A DNA stretch of 64,000 nucleotides from Thermosinus carboxydivorans Nor1 (GCF_000169155.1 NZ_AAWL01000006.1:62001-126000), one strand, 5' to 3'; positions 8,389 through 17,869 are shown, counted from the first letter of the stretch. The notes: generated by a model from the sequence alone, not told the origin. Program-made: numbers and translations.

Positions 8389-9954
8389 TTAGTTTGCCGG
8401 CTGTTTTGGATCGATTTCCACACTTATTTCAAACATCCGATGCCAGGGAAACGATATATGGATCTTCTCCGGCGGCGCTAACAGATATTGCTGGGCAAAC
8501 TGGCGGATTCTCCTTTCCGTTTCCTGAGCAATTTGCGGTTCCAACTCGCCGATGAACTCCGAGTAACTTTGGTGGGAATATAATAGTTCTCGGTAAATTT
8601 CTTTTCGCAGGTTGGCCTGATAAGCCCAATCGTCCAGATAGCGAATCGCTAGAAGCCGTTTGCGTTCGTCAAGCGGCATTTCCCTGGCCAGCATGCCTTG
8701 GCCGACGGCATAGCCCAGCGTATTGCTCGCCGTGTTCCAGCCCGAGTATGCGTGGAGCTTGTCGAGCAAACCACGGGCAAATAATTCGTGCAGCAAAGAA
8801 TTGTCGGCGCCATTGGCAAAAGCGATATCGGCGACTGCTACAGGCGTTCCGGCTTGTATGCCGCGTTCGATGGCGTCGACGAATTGGCTGACAGTTTGCG
8901 AAGGCATGGCAATATTATCGAATATTTCGGCCTCAGGCGTATTTCCCGTCAGCGGGGTGTTCACCGCCAGAAGGAGGTCCGGTTTTACCCGACCATTGGC
9001 TACCTCTGCACCTGCCGCCTTGATAAGTTCGAGAATTGTGCGGTCAATCGGCTGATCTTCATAACTGGCAAGAGTCGCCGGTCCCTTCCCTAAGGCATAT
9101 TCAATTTTTACAATCGGCTTCTGGTTGGTTAATTCATTATACGCGCGCGCAAGCAGCACCATCCCCAGCTGATCGGCACCAGGAAACGAGGCGTATTGGT
9201 CAGCCGATAAGCCTTCAGCCAGTTTGGCCAGCAGGCGGCTTTCCTTGTGCGACTGCGAAAATGGGGAAGTATCATCGCGGCCAACGAGCAAAAAGTCGAT
9301 TTTGCCCGCTTTCGTCAGGTTAATAAGGCCGGCGTTTACTTTATAATTTTTCCCCCGCCGCTTAAACCAGTCAGCGAGAAATTCTGGCGGAACGGCTTTG
9401 GCCGCCGTTTCCAACATCGCTTGTTCTTCGCCCGTCAAGCCTTGTACCTCTGCTTTATCTTGCAGAGCGGTCAGCTGAAAAATTTGTCCGCCATAGGTTG
9501 CGTAATATAAAGGCTCAACTCCGCCATTACTGGCACGGGGTGTTCGCATGATCGTAGTAAATACATAAATGCGCGCGTCCGGCGCTATTGCCTTAAGCTT
9601 ATTGAACCGCTGCAACCGCCATTCGAGTACAACGCTGCTAAAGTCATGCGTTCGCGAATCTACTAATCCGCCATATATCAACGAATCGGCCGACAAAACC
9701 ATGGCGTCAGCGTTATTGGCATTTTTCTCTAACCATTGCCACAGTCTTTCCGGATCGCCGCTTTGCCCAGCACTTGCCAAATATTCGATTGGTGGCGACA
9801 GAATGTCAAAATTGGCCGCTTTGACAGTATCTGTCGGATAAGCTAAAGAAACCGGTCGGTTGTCTATTGGCACATAAAGAATGGCCTTGGCCCAAGCTGT
9901 TGATGTGGCCGTAATGAACAGCAAAACCGCTAAGATGAAGAGAAACTTTTTCAT
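8389..9954 (-). CDS. DUF4127 family protein, exported
   Basis: 521 residues from the ATG at 9954, chosen because it begins a good signal peptide (MKKF, a hydrophobic run, then AWA before KAILYVPIDNRPV). The motif YVPIDNRPVSLAYP and the later LSADSLIYGGLVDSR are hallmarks of DUF4127, a family of unknown biochemical function common in spore formers. Many Asp/Glu/His residues suggest a hydrolase fold, but this is inference. The stop lies inside an inverted repeat (8366-8403, CAGCCGGC/GCCGGCTG) that may act as a weak terminator. It stands alone between yqeG and the flavodoxin-like gene. Confidence 0.8.
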   Translation of the reverse strand: MKKFLFILAVLLFITATSTAWAKAILYVPIDNRPVSLAYPTDTVKAANFDILSPPIEYLASAGQSGDPERLWQWLEKNANNADAMVLSADSLIYGGLVDSRTHDFSSVVLEWRLQRFNKLKAIAPDARIYVFTTIMRTPRASNGGVEPLYYATYGGQIFQLTALQDKAEVQGLTGEEQAMLETAAKAVPPEFLADWFKRRGKNYKVNAGLINLTKAGKIDFLLVGRDDTSPFSQSHKESRLLAKLAEGLSADQYASFPGADQLGMVLLARAYNELTNQKPIVKIEYALGKGPATLASYEDQPIDRTILELIKAAGAEVANGRVKPDLLLAVNTPLTGNTPEAEIFDNIAMPSQTVSQFVDAIERGIQAGTPVAVADIAFANGADNSLLHELFARGLLDKLHAYSGWNTASNTLGYAVGQGMLAREMPLDERKRLLAIRYLDDWAYQANLRKEIYRELLYSHQSYSEFIGELEPQIAQETERRIRQFAQQYLLAPPEKIHISFPWHRMFEISVEIDPKQPAN

Positions 9955-10130
9955 TGTTTTACCTACACCCGTTCTATGTTGCATTTTTACTATATCTATT
10001 TCTCGCACCCATATACCCTACCGAAAAAACTTTGACTATTAGATAACGCCGCCGGGCGCAAGCACTGTTTGGCTCAGGAACTGATTACCGGTGAATTAAG
10101 CAAACAGAAAACGCGAAAGAAATAACCTCT

Positions 10131-10970
10131 CTAACGCGGTATCCACCAGCCGTCATACTGCTTATATTGTTGGCGCAAGGCATATAATTGGTTACGGCTT
10201 GCTATATATCGTCCCTTGATTTCTTCCAACAGAGCGCCGTGCTCCTTCATACCAGCAAGGGAAAACCGGGAATGTTCCCGCCGGTAAAACCGTACGGCAA
10301 ACCGGCCGTCCACAAAATGCAGCTGGCCAGACGCCCCACACAGCGGGCAGTATACGGCTCCGTCAGGTGACAGGCGCAACAGGGAACTTGCGCATTCCGG
10401 GCATGAGCACCCGGTCGCCTCTTCTGCCGCTTCCACCCCTGGCAAAAGACGCTGCGCCAGCTGTCTTGCCCTGGCCAACACTTCCGGTCTGACAACTTCG
10501 CCTGGATTGGCCGCCTGCACGGTCATGCTGCCGACAACGTCGAGATGGAGAAACCGGGCGAAATTAACAGCTGCTTCCCGGGCATAGCCATCCCACCCCG
10601 CGACACCATAAGTTACTGCCACCACGCATTTTTTACCCGTAAATTCATCCCCATTCTGAAGAACTGAAATCAACCGGTCGCCAATCATCTTTAAACTGGT
10701 GTGAGTACCAAGAAAATAACACGGCGTTCCGATGATGATCGCGTCTGCCGTTCGGATATTGTCTAGCAAAAACGACAAGTCATCGGCAATAACGCAGGAT
10801 TTATCCGCCCCCAGACAGGCATAGCATGCTCGGCACTGATCAATGTTAAGGTCCGGCAACCTAATCATGGCCTTTTCCACAATATCAGGCAGTGCCGCCA
10901 GCATTTCCTTGACCAGTATCTCTGAATTGCCCAGTTTGCGAGCAGAAGCCACCAATCCTAATACCCTCAT
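10131..10970 (-). CDS. Flavodoxin-like NAD(P)H-dependent FMN reductase with C-terminal zinc ribbon
   Basis: 279 residues from the ATG at 10970, 8 bases after GAGGGG. The N-terminal half is a flavodoxin-like fold (VLGLVASARKLGNSEIL phosphate loop; CRACYACLG; IIIGTPCYFLGTHTSLKM), the iron-sulfur-flavoprotein/NADPH-FMN-reductase group. Cys residues near 50-60 could hold a cofactor. Near residues 188-215 a rubredoxin-like CxxC pair of knuckles (CSCPEC, then CPLC) precedes a basic tail. The substrate is unknown; redox handling of metals or quinones is a guess. Confidence 0.8.
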   Translation of the reverse strand: MRVLGLVASARKLGNSEILVKEMLAALPDIVEKAMIRLPDLNIDQCRACYACLGADKSCVIADDLSFLLDNIRTADAIIIGTPCYFLGTHTSLKMIGDRLISVLQNGDEFTGKKCVVAVTYGVAGWDGYAREAAVNFARFLHLDVVGSMTVQAANPGEVVRPEVLARARQLAQRLLPGVEAAEEATGCSCPECASSLLRLSPDGAVYCPLCGASGQLHFVDGRFAVRFYRREHSRFSLAGMKEHGALLEEIKGRYIASRNQLYALRQQYKQYDGWWIPR

Positions 10971-11038
10971 CACTATTTCCCCTCTCTTGTGGTTGGTCTT
11001 GGTAATATGGCAAATTCTATCCAGCCAGGCTAAATCCT

Positions 11039-11233
11039 CTAGCTATAATAGCAACTTCCCCCGACAACCTCACCCCAAGAAAATCCCGCTATACTAGAAG
11101 AGCCGCCTATACCAGAGCAACGACCACAAATAGCCTTATCAAAGTCAGCATTTCGCACACAATTTCTGCCAGCGGCTTTGGCCTCATACATCAGCGCATC
11201 CGCCCTTTGCATCAATGTATCAATCGTATCTCC
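11039..11233 (-). pseudogene. 3' remnant of a GGDEF-domain (diguanylate cyclase) gene
   Basis: The reverse strand holds about 64 open codons with no start; a stop codon lies directly upstream. It reads LMQRADALMYEAKAAGRNCVR, the characteristic C-terminal helix of GGDEF domains, followed by an unrelated tail ending in TAG at 11039. The catalytic GGDEF motif and everything before it are gone. This is the tail of a deleted c-di-GMP synthase gene. Confidence 0.7.
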
Positions 11234-11326
11234 TTATTTTTTCTTGCTATTTGCTCTTTTATACTCTATAATTTTCTTATAACTACATAATATGACAAAA
11301 GACCGAAAATTTGGAGGTGCACGGCC

Positions 11327-11608
11327 ATGGCGATTTCTGATTTACTGGAAAAAATCAAAAACCAGCGGAAAAAATCAGAGAAAAAGGAAACCCTGAAAAA
11401 AGTAGCTGCCGGCGCGGCGATTGGTGCAGTAGTCGGGGTAGCGGCCGGCGTCCTTTTAGCGCCGAAAGCCGGTAAGGAGACGCGGGAAGACCTGGCCAAA
11501 GTCACCAAAGAAGCGGTAGAAAAAGCTAAGGAAAAAATTGACGAAGTCAAGGCCAAGCTCAAGGGACAAGCCCCGGAAGCGGTGGAACCGTCTTCGGAAA
11601 ATAAATAA
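11327..11608 (+). CDS. YtxH domain-containing protein
   Basis: 93 residues. GGAGGTGC precedes the ATG at 11327. A Lys-rich N terminus, one glycine/alanine-rich membrane helix (AAGAAIGAVVGVAAGVLLAP) followed by KAGKETREDL, then a long Lys/Glu amphipathic helix. This is the YtxH layout, seen in small general-stress proteins of Firmicutes, function unresolved. It is followed 21 bases later by a second membrane-anchored coiled protein, forming a two-gene operon closed by a strong terminator at 12028-12063. Confidence 0.85.
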   Translation: MAISDLLEKIKNQRKKSEKKETLKKVAAGAAIGAVVGVAAGVLLAPKAGKETREDLAKVTKEAVEKAKEKIDEVKAKLKGQAPEAVEPSSENK

Positions 11609-11629
11609 GTCCGGGAAGAAGGTCAGCTG

Positions 11630-12010
11630 ATGTATATTTCACTATATGACCTCGGACTGATTATTTTGTTTTGTCTGGCGTTGGTAGCCGGTTATTATCT
11701 CATCGTCACTCTCCGAGCCATACTGGCCGTTACCCGAACTATTGCTGCCATTATCGACAGCCGGCGCAGCGCCCTGGAAAAATCCATCGAACTCTTGCCG
11801 GAAATCTTAAATAATACCAATGAAGCTATTGTTGCCGTAAAAACAACCGCCGAGCCGGTCAGCTCTCTGGCCCGTTACCTTGAGAGCAACCTGACCGAAA
11901 CCGCGGACAATTTCGAGCGGCTGGCCGAAACGGTGCTGTTATATGCCCGCTGGGCCGCAGAAATAATAAAACAAGTTATGGCTCTATTGTCTAAAAAGGG
12001 CGATAAATAA
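11630..12010 (+). CDS. Small membrane-anchored protein, DUF948-like
   Basis: 126 residues: one N-terminal membrane helix (LGLIILFCLALVAGYYLIV) followed by a long helical, heptad-rich cytoplasmic or periplasmic region. This organisation resembles DUF948 proteins, which commonly sit beside YtxH genes, but no diagnostic motif was found, so the name is tentative. The ribosome site is GAAGGTC. It is the second and last gene before the terminator. Confidence 0.7.
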   Translation: MYISLYDLGLIILFCLALVAGYYLIVTLRAILAVTRTIAAIIDSRRSALEKSIELLPEILNNTNEAIVAVKTTAEPVSSLARYLESNLTETADNFERLAETVLLYARWAAEIIKQVMALLSKKGDK

Positions 12011-12027
12011 TTACCCAGTAAATGACT

Positions 12028-12063
12028 AAAAGCGGCTGGTGGTTTAAACCACCAGCCGCTTTT
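12028..12063 (+). terminator. Rho-independent terminator after the YtxH operon
   Basis: Perfect 15-bp inverted repeat (12028-12042 with 12049-12063) around the loop TTTAAA, GC-rich core and T tail, 17 bases after the stop of the DUF948-like gene. It marks the end of ordinary chromosome before the accessory island. Confidence 0.9.
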
Positions 12064-12191
12064 ACCTGGCTTCACCATCATCCCCTGATATAGTCGCAAA
12101 TCCCGACTTTGACAGTAAAACGCCATTTTTAGGGGGTTCAGGGCTCGAAAAGCCAATGATTTCAATAGTAATAATCAAATTGCTTTTTTTT

Positions 12192-12253
12192 GGAAAGCCT
12201 TCGGTAAAGAGTTTGAGCAGCCACCTCAAAGAGTCCTGACCGAAGGCTTTTCC
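12192..12253. repeat. Long imperfect hairpin at island edge
   Basis: GGAAAGCCTTCGGT at 12192-12205 is complementary to ACCGAAGGCTTTTCC at 12239-12253 (one bulged T). Inside, TTTGAG and CTCAAA form a second stem around CAGCCAC. It lacks a T tract on the 3' side in either direction, so it is not a standard terminator. It lies between the YtxH operon and the decayed gene and may be a mobile-element end or a structured RNA. The remaining bases from 12064 to 12305 show no gene. Confidence 0.5.
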
Positions 12254-12305
12254 ATTCCTCTGTTTTCATAATTAACCGAATTTTCCACAATTGATTTCCA
12301 TTATC

Positions 12306-12712
12306 CTATTTGGCCATTGATTTTGAGCAAGTCCAGGTCAAAAAATGTGAGCGGAAACATTTTACCTCATCCTTATACATTTCTTCATAACACCATGTAC
12401 AAACAGATGCAGGTGGAAGCTCCCAATTTTTAACTTTAGTATCATCCCTAAAAAATCGGGCGGAGTTGCATAGCACCTAATCTTTTATTTCCCGAAAGCG
12501 TTGATACTATAACAAAATAGGGGAATAAAATCAATATCATTGCAACTTTTCCCTTCGTTTTCTTCCTCCAAGTCCGTATCTTTATTTTCTCCGACCATGT
12601 CCCCAGGAAAGGAATACCTGCCTGAACAATATATATTTTCCCTCGGTTCTTTACACAAATGACCGTTCCACCCATTATCATGCCAGGCAAGCCTGGCTGA
12701 AAGATGTTTCAT
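12306..12712 (-). pseudogene. Frameshifted, truncated gene of a large accessory protein (SARLAWHDNGWNG N terminus)
   Basis: A good ribosome site (GAGGTGT) precedes the ATG at 12712. The reading frame begins MKHLSARLAWHDNGWNGHLC, followed by PxxNxYCxxxxSxPGD-like spacing. I recall this N terminus from large helicase/ATPase-type proteins in restriction and defence loci, but cannot confirm the family. After about 75 codons the frame breaks at FGK, continues in a second frame (GNKRLGAM) and a third (CNSARFFRDD to SMAK, stop at 12306), and the remaining gene is missing. Three consecutive frames of matching character show decay, not chance. Confidence 0.55.
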
Positions 12713-12826
12713 GATTTTGACACCTCACAAATCTTTAATGAGCAGACCCCATAGCCCATTTATTGAAAACTACCTGGTCAAAGCAAAAAGCTTCAACCAG
12801 GTATTCACAGTACATAGCAAACTTCA

Positions 12827-15800
12827 TTATTTGACACCGATCTTCTGTAAAAAGTCATCATAGTTTTTTGCCTGTTTAAATTGTACATCGTTTGCAACAG
12901 CTTTAAAATGAAGCTCCCCGCACCGTATTTTTGTCGTTTCAACTTTATTTAAATCATTTTTATCCTTATCTATCTTGGTTTCAACAATAAAGAAAAGCCT
13001 CGCCGTGTTATTGTCCCCTTTATAAATTACCGCCCAGTCAGGCGAATACTCTCCGTAAGGAGTATCGATTACAAAACCGCCTTTTTTGAGTTTAGTATAA
13101 AGGAGCACATTTTCATCCGCATCAAGCCTCTTGGCAAACTCCAGTTCACCTTTGCTGTCAAATTTATAATACTTATGAACTGCCCTCCGACTTTCTGGAT
13201 TGGTTTTAAAGACAAGGCTTGCCGCATCATCGAGCATACTTCTATCGATCTGCTCGGTTTCAAAGATAGTGGATTCATCAAATATATATCCGTCAATTGC
13301 CTCGTATCTGATAACCCCTTGAGCCATGAAATCGGTCAGCTTTTCCTGGAGCCTCTGCGTTACGAAGTCAAGGATATCCTGGTTTTTCAGCATGTCCTTC
13401 TTCTCAAGTCTTGAAATAATCCTGTATATGGCAAGACGGGGAAGCATGGTATGGTACATAATATAATTGATAATCTCAAATTCGCTTTTCCCTGTTTCCA
13501 TCCCCTCAAGCTCGTCAAAAAGTTGTTGTACAGATGGATCCGCCAGGCGGAATTTTTTTAACTCGTCAAATTCTGCTTTTCCTGTCTCAATATGGTATTC
13601 ATACCTTATGCGTTTATACCGAAGAGCTTCATCTAACTCCGATACACATTCTTCTATAAACGCCTTATTATCGATCTTCACCTGGTACATGGTTCGCTGC
13701 GACATCCGCTTGCTTAACTCTTTCAGCAGTTTATCGAAATACTCCTCGGAAATATAGCTGTGCTTGCCATTTTCTACAGGTTCTTCATCTCCGTTCTTGA
13801 TCGGAATCTTTCTGGTACCCTTGGCAAGCATCGCTTCAACAAACTTTTCCTTCAACATGATACTGTGTTCCTGGAGGGTTTCATTAGTGAAAGTAATGGT
13901 TTCAATTTTCCTGGCATCTCTGGTAAGGACACCATCATTATTGATAATCCCCTGCTCTAAAAGTTCCTGCTTAAAGAGTTCTGCTAGCTCCATAATCTTG
14001 TTTTCAGGAATACCAGCGTTTTTAAGCGTAGTATAGATTACATCATAGGTAACCTCATCCTTGTTAAATCCAGCCTGTTCGTTAAAATCCTGCTGGAGCG
14101 CCGCTGCGAAATGGTCGTAATAATCATTGGCAATGACGGTCAGTTCATTTACTTCACTATCTGTGCAGCGGTTACCATATATATCAACAGGAAGCCTTAA
14201 ACCTCTACCGATCTCCTGCTTTTTGGCAATATCGGAACCGCTCTTCTTCAGAGTACAGAGAGTGAACACATTGGGATTGTCCCAACCTTCCCGCAGGGCG
14301 GAGTGGGAGAAAATAAAAGCCAAAGGCTCTTCAAAGGAAATCAGTTCGTCCTTTTTCTCCAGGATCAGCTCAATCCCCCTGTCAATATCCTCCTGGGATT
14401 TGGCTTTCAACTTTTCTTCATCCATAATGTTTTCCCAGTTTTCGATCTCAACCGCATTCTTATTTTTATCAACGGCGAAATAGCCTTCCCTGACTCTGTA
14501 AACATCCTTGTATTCCTTAAATAGCTCTGGATACTCCTTAAATACCTTATTCCACCTGTCATCAGTAATTATCTTGGCATATTCTTCATCAAAAATTCTC
14601 AGATATTCCCCTCGGCCATCGGGGGCGCTGCTGTCCCTGTATTTATTTACAGCATCAATGAAGAAAAGGGTGAGTACCTTTATTTTATGTCCTTTTCTCA
14701 GGATTTTGTACTGCTTATCCAGGTGGCTCTTAATGGCAAGCCTGATCTGGATCCTTATTATTTCTTCCTCACTCATATTTACATTGCTTTCCCCGACAGC
14801 AAGCTCCAACACATCATCCCACTTGCCAATCTTAAGCTTTTTCAGCTTATGGGGATCTTCCATGACAATCATGTTTCGATATTGGGCAAGGTTGCCCGAG
14901 CACTCATACAGGGAATCTCCGCCGCGGACTTTGAATTGTTTCGTACGGATAACCCCGCCCTGTTCAACACAAAATATCTCGATTTTGGCATACAAATCCT
15001 TGGTAAACTCCACATAGCGGATATAGGGGTAATCTTTGGGTATGGTGCCATGCACCGTCTTAACCTCAATCTTTTTAACCAGGTCATTCTGGTAAGCGTC
15101 ATAGGAATCCAGTTTATATACCTGGTTGAAAAGCCGTTTATGGGTGGCAGAGTATCTCAGTATAAATAAAGGGTTAAGCATTTCAATGGCCGTAAGAGAA
15201 GCGCTCTTTTTCTTTGCAGTACCTTCAATCTTTTGCGGCTCATCGATAATAACAATAGGGCTTATGTACTTGATATCCTCCCAGAGAATTTGGCCGTATT
15301 CGTCTGCCTGGCGGATTTTATTGGTGTCCTTGTTAAAAGCCTGGATGTTCATCACCACTATGCTTAAATCCCTGCTTTCCACAAAGCTGCTGACTCTGCC
15401 CAAATTATTTGAATCATAGACAAAAGCGTGGTTCTTTATGTCAAGCCCGTCGTAGAGGGCCTTGAAATGTTCCCTTAACATTTCAATACTCTTCTCAACG
15501 CCTTTTCTGATAGCGATGCTGGGTACAACAATCATAAACTTAGTAAAACCATAAGTCTTGTAAAGCTCCAAGATAGTCCTCAAGTAAACATAGGTTTTGC
15601 CTGTACCCGTTTCCATTTCAATTGTAAAGTTGTTACCCTTCAGCTCATTATCCATAAACAGCATGTTTCTACGCTGAACTTCTTGGAGATTCTTTAAAAG
15701 CCTTGATGGTTTCACAATTTGAGGATTGCGGACGGGGTCACCTTCGCCAATCTTCTTTATTCTGTTAACATTGCGGTATATCGTTCCTTCGTCCTGGCGG

Positions 15801-15892
15801 CTGACACCTTTAAAAAGGTCAACCACTGAATAAATGGCATCAAGCTGGTATTTCAGTTTGTCATCAAATTGAAAGTTAATACGGCTGGCCAC
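12827..15892 (-). CDS. Type III restriction enzyme, Res (helicase-nuclease) subunit
   Basis: 1021 residues, usual Res length. SF2 motor motifs in order: Walker A METGTGKTYVY (near residue 93), DEAH-like box IIDEPQKI (near 216), SAT motif RYSATH, and motif VI QEIGRGLRLP. The C terminus holds a PD-(D/E)xK nuclease core (SPDWAVIY, then FIVETKID). Res translocates or switches on DNA after Mod recognises unmethylated sites and then cleaves. The GTG start follows GGGGGTGG. It starts 12 bases after the Mod stop, in the same operon. All key residues look intact. Confidence 0.93.
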   Translation of the reverse strand: MASRINFQFDDKLKYQLDAIYSVVDLFKGVSRQDEGTIYRNVNRIKKIGEGDPVRNPQIVKPSRLLKNLQEVQRRNMLFMDNELKGNNFTIEMETGTGKTYVYLRTILELYKTYGFTKFMIVVPSIAIRKGVEKSIEMLREHFKALYDGLDIKNHAFVYDSNNLGRVSSFVESRDLSIVVMNIQAFNKDTNKIRQADEYGQILWEDIKYISPIVIIDEPQKIEGTAKKKSASLTAIEMLNPLFILRYSATHKRLFNQVYKLDSYDAYQNDLVKKIEVKTVHGTIPKDYPYIRYVEFTKDLYAKIEIFCVEQGGVIRTKQFKVRGGDSLYECSGNLAQYRNMIVMEDPHKLKKLKIGKWDDVLELAVGESNVNMSEEEIIRIQIRLAIKSHLDKQYKILRKGHKIKVLTLFFIDAVNKYRDSSAPDGRGEYLRIFDEEYAKIITDDRWNKVFKEYPELFKEYKDVYRVREGYFAVDKNKNAVEIENWENIMDEEKLKAKSQEDIDRGIELILEKKDELISFEEPLAFIFSHSALREGWDNPNVFTLCTLKKSGSDIAKKQEIGRGLRLPVDIYGNRCTDSEVNELTVIANDYYDHFAAALQQDFNEQAGFNKDEVTYDVIYTTLKNAGIPENKIMELAELFKQELLEQGIINNDGVLTRDARKIETITFTNETLQEHSIMLKEKFVEAMLAKGTRKIPIKNGDEEPVENGKHSYISEEYFDKLLKELSKRMSQRTMYQVKIDNKAFIEECVSELDEALRYKRIRYEYHIETGKAEFDELKKFRLADPSVQQLFDELEGMETGKSEFEIINYIMYHTMLPRLAIYRIISRLEKKDMLKNQDILDFVTQRLQEKLTDFMAQGVIRYEAIDGYIFDESTIFETEQIDRSMLDDAASLVFKTNPESRRAVHKYYKFDSKGELEFAKRLDADENVLLYTKLKKGGFVIDTPYGEYSPDWAVIYKGDNNTARLFFIVETKIDKDKNDLNKVETTKIRCGELHFKAVANDVQFKQAKNYDDFLQKIGVK

Positions 15893-15904
15893 GGTTCCAC
15901 CCCC

Positions 15905-17869
15905 TTAAATGAACTCAACCCTGTAGGCCTTTTTCTTTTCGCCGCTGTTCTTTTTCATCTGGGCTTCAAGCCTGAGCATGGTGTTGGTTTTAAGGGTTAT
16001 GTCATCGCCGAAAGCGCTGTCGCGGAAGATTATCTTCATGGGCATCGGTTCTATGGTCGCAATTTTATCAATAATACTTTCGGTTACATTCTCCTCAAGG
16101 CAGACTACCACCGTATCGGCAAAAATATAGGTACGTTCGCCGATCTCAGACAGCTTTTCCACTTTTGCAGACAGCGGAATATCCCTGTGCCTTAACAATA
16201 TCTCATAAACCACATCGATGTCGGTAAAGCCTGGGTTGAAGTCAAGCCTGTCTTTATCTGACATCATGCTTTCTTCCAAGGTCATGTTTTCAGACTTGAT
16301 TGCCTCGCTAAACCAGCGGATGTTAGTATCCGCTACCCTGAAGACCTTAAAGCCTATGTCCAGATTTTCAATGCCTTCTTTATCCTTATTTTCTTCTTTT
16401 ATCTTTTCCCCAGCCCTGCGGATACGTTCTTTGCCGATTTCACATATATTTTTAAATCCTGCCTTATATGCTTCACTTTTTTCGTCACATGGTTCGGGAA
16501 GCTGCACCATGATAAACTTACGGTTGCCTCCGTCTTCGGCATTAAGCTGCATAACTGCGTGGGCAGTAGTGGCAGAGCCAGAAAAGAAGTCCAAAACTGT
16601 AAATTCTTTATTAAAATAGCCAATTGTATTAATAAGGTACTTTAATAAAGAAACAGGTTTTGGATAATCCAATATATTTTCTACATTAAATATTGATAAC
16701 AATTCTTGGTAAGCATCTTCATTTGTTCCAACACTCATTTTATTGTCTAATATATCTACAGGTCTCTTAATTTTCTCATCCTGATCCGCTCTAAATACAT
16801 TAAACCCAAATTTTGACGATAAGGAAACTCTAGTACCCAATTCTAATTCTTCGTTTAGCTTCGATTGTGTCCAGACAAATGGGCCAGTTACAGTTATTTC
16901 ATTTATAACCAAATTATTTTTTATAATAATATCTGTCTCAAAAAGCAATGAAGATGTACCTTCTCCATAAACACCCGCTTGATAAATCCCATCATTAAGC
17001 GTAGTTTCAACTTTTTTTGCAGGAAATACTAAAGTCTTCGGAGCATTAGTTCTTTTTACTAATGGTTGCCATTTATTACTATATGCTTCTTCTCCAAACA
17101 ACTCAATTTTTAAAGCATTTTTTCCAAATAGCAAAATATATTCAACCATATTTCTAATTGTTTTCGATAAATGACTACCCTTTTTCTTTTTAACCCATGT
17201 AAAACAAGCAATAAAATTTTCTTCCCCAAAGATCTCATCACAAATCTTCTTTAAATTGTGTACTTCATTATCATCAATACTAATAAATATAACCCCATCT
17301 TCCGTCAACAAATCCTTTGCCACCTTCAGTCTCGGATATATCATCGACAGCCAGTTAGAGTGAAATCTGCCATTGCTTTTCTGATTAACAATAAGCCGCT
17401 CTCCATATTCATCCTTTTCTCCCTCTAACAAAGCATTTTCTTCTTCGCTGACCTTGAAATCGTCCCTGTAAATAAAATCATTACCCGTATTATAAGGCGG
17501 ATCTATGTAAATCATTTTAATCTTGTTATAATAGCTGTTTCGGAGCAGCTTCAAAACCTCCAGATTATCCCCTTCAATGTACAAATTCTCAGTAGTGTCG
17601 GGGTTTTTACTATCCTCTGGAATGTATTTCAGCGTCCGTCCTACAATATCCGTGTTTGCCAGCCGCTTTGCATCCTCTTTTCCCGCCCAGCCAAGCTCAT
17701 AGCGTTCGGACAGTTTTTCGCTGGCGGTTTCAAACTGGCCCAATTCAGCTTTCAAAGCCTCAAAATCAACCTGCCCGTCTTTCACTACTGACGGGAAAAC
17801 TTGCGCCAGTTTTTTTACATTTTCACTGATCGGATTAAATATCTCTTTCTGCACTTTGGGAAACTCCAC
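15905..17869 (-). CDS. Type III DNA methyltransferase, Mod subunit
   Basis: 654 residues. The beta-class order of motifs is present: catalytic DPPYNTGNDF at residues 123-132, target-recognition region in the middle, and the AdoMet motif DFFSGSATTAHAV near residue 425. Mod methylates adenine (N6) on one strand and specifies the Res subunit's site. The segment 16620-17230, covering the recognition domain, is visibly more AT-rich than both flanks, with different codon use, suggesting replacement by recombination. The GTG start follows TAGGAAA. It lies 12 bases after the DUF4391-like gene stop. Confidence 0.93.
   Translation of the reverse strand: MEFPKVQKEIFNPISENVKKLAQVFPSVVKDGQVDFEALKAELGQFETASEKLSERYELGWAGKEDAKRLANTDIVGRTLKYIPEDSKNPDTTENLYIEGDNLEVLKLLRNSYYNKIKMIYIDPPYNTGNDFIYRDDFKVSEEENALLEGEKDEYGERLIVNQKSNGRFHSNWLSMIYPRLKVAKDLLTEDGVIFISIDDNEVHNLKKICDEIFGEENFIACFTWVKKKKGSHLSKTIRNMVEYILLFGKNALKIELFGEEAYSNKWQPLVKRTNAPKTLVFPAKKVETTLNDGIYQAGVYGEGTSSLLFETDIIIKNNLVINEITVTGPFVWTQSKLNEELELGTRVSLSSKFGFNVFRADQDEKIKRPVDILDNKMSVGTNEDAYQELLSIFNVENILDYPKPVSLLKYLINTIGYFNKEFTVLDFFSGSATTAHAVMQLNAEDGGNRKFIMVQLPEPCDEKSEAYKAGFKNICEIGKERIRRAGEKIKEENKDKEGIENLDIGFKVFRVADTNIRWFSEAIKSENMTLEESMMSDKDRLDFNPGFTDIDVVYEILLRHRDIPLSAKVEKLSEIGERTYIFADTVVVCLEENVTESIIDKIATIEPMPMKIIFRDSAFGDDITLKTNTMLRLEAQMKKNSGEKKKAYRVEFI

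Noticed and set aside
10040-10124. Short open stretch reading LAQELITGELSKQKTRKK
   Set aside because: No start codon or ribosome site and no recognised family; may be a relic but cannot be supported.
12192-12253. Rho-independent terminator
   Set aside because: No T tract on the 3' side of the hairpin on either strand.
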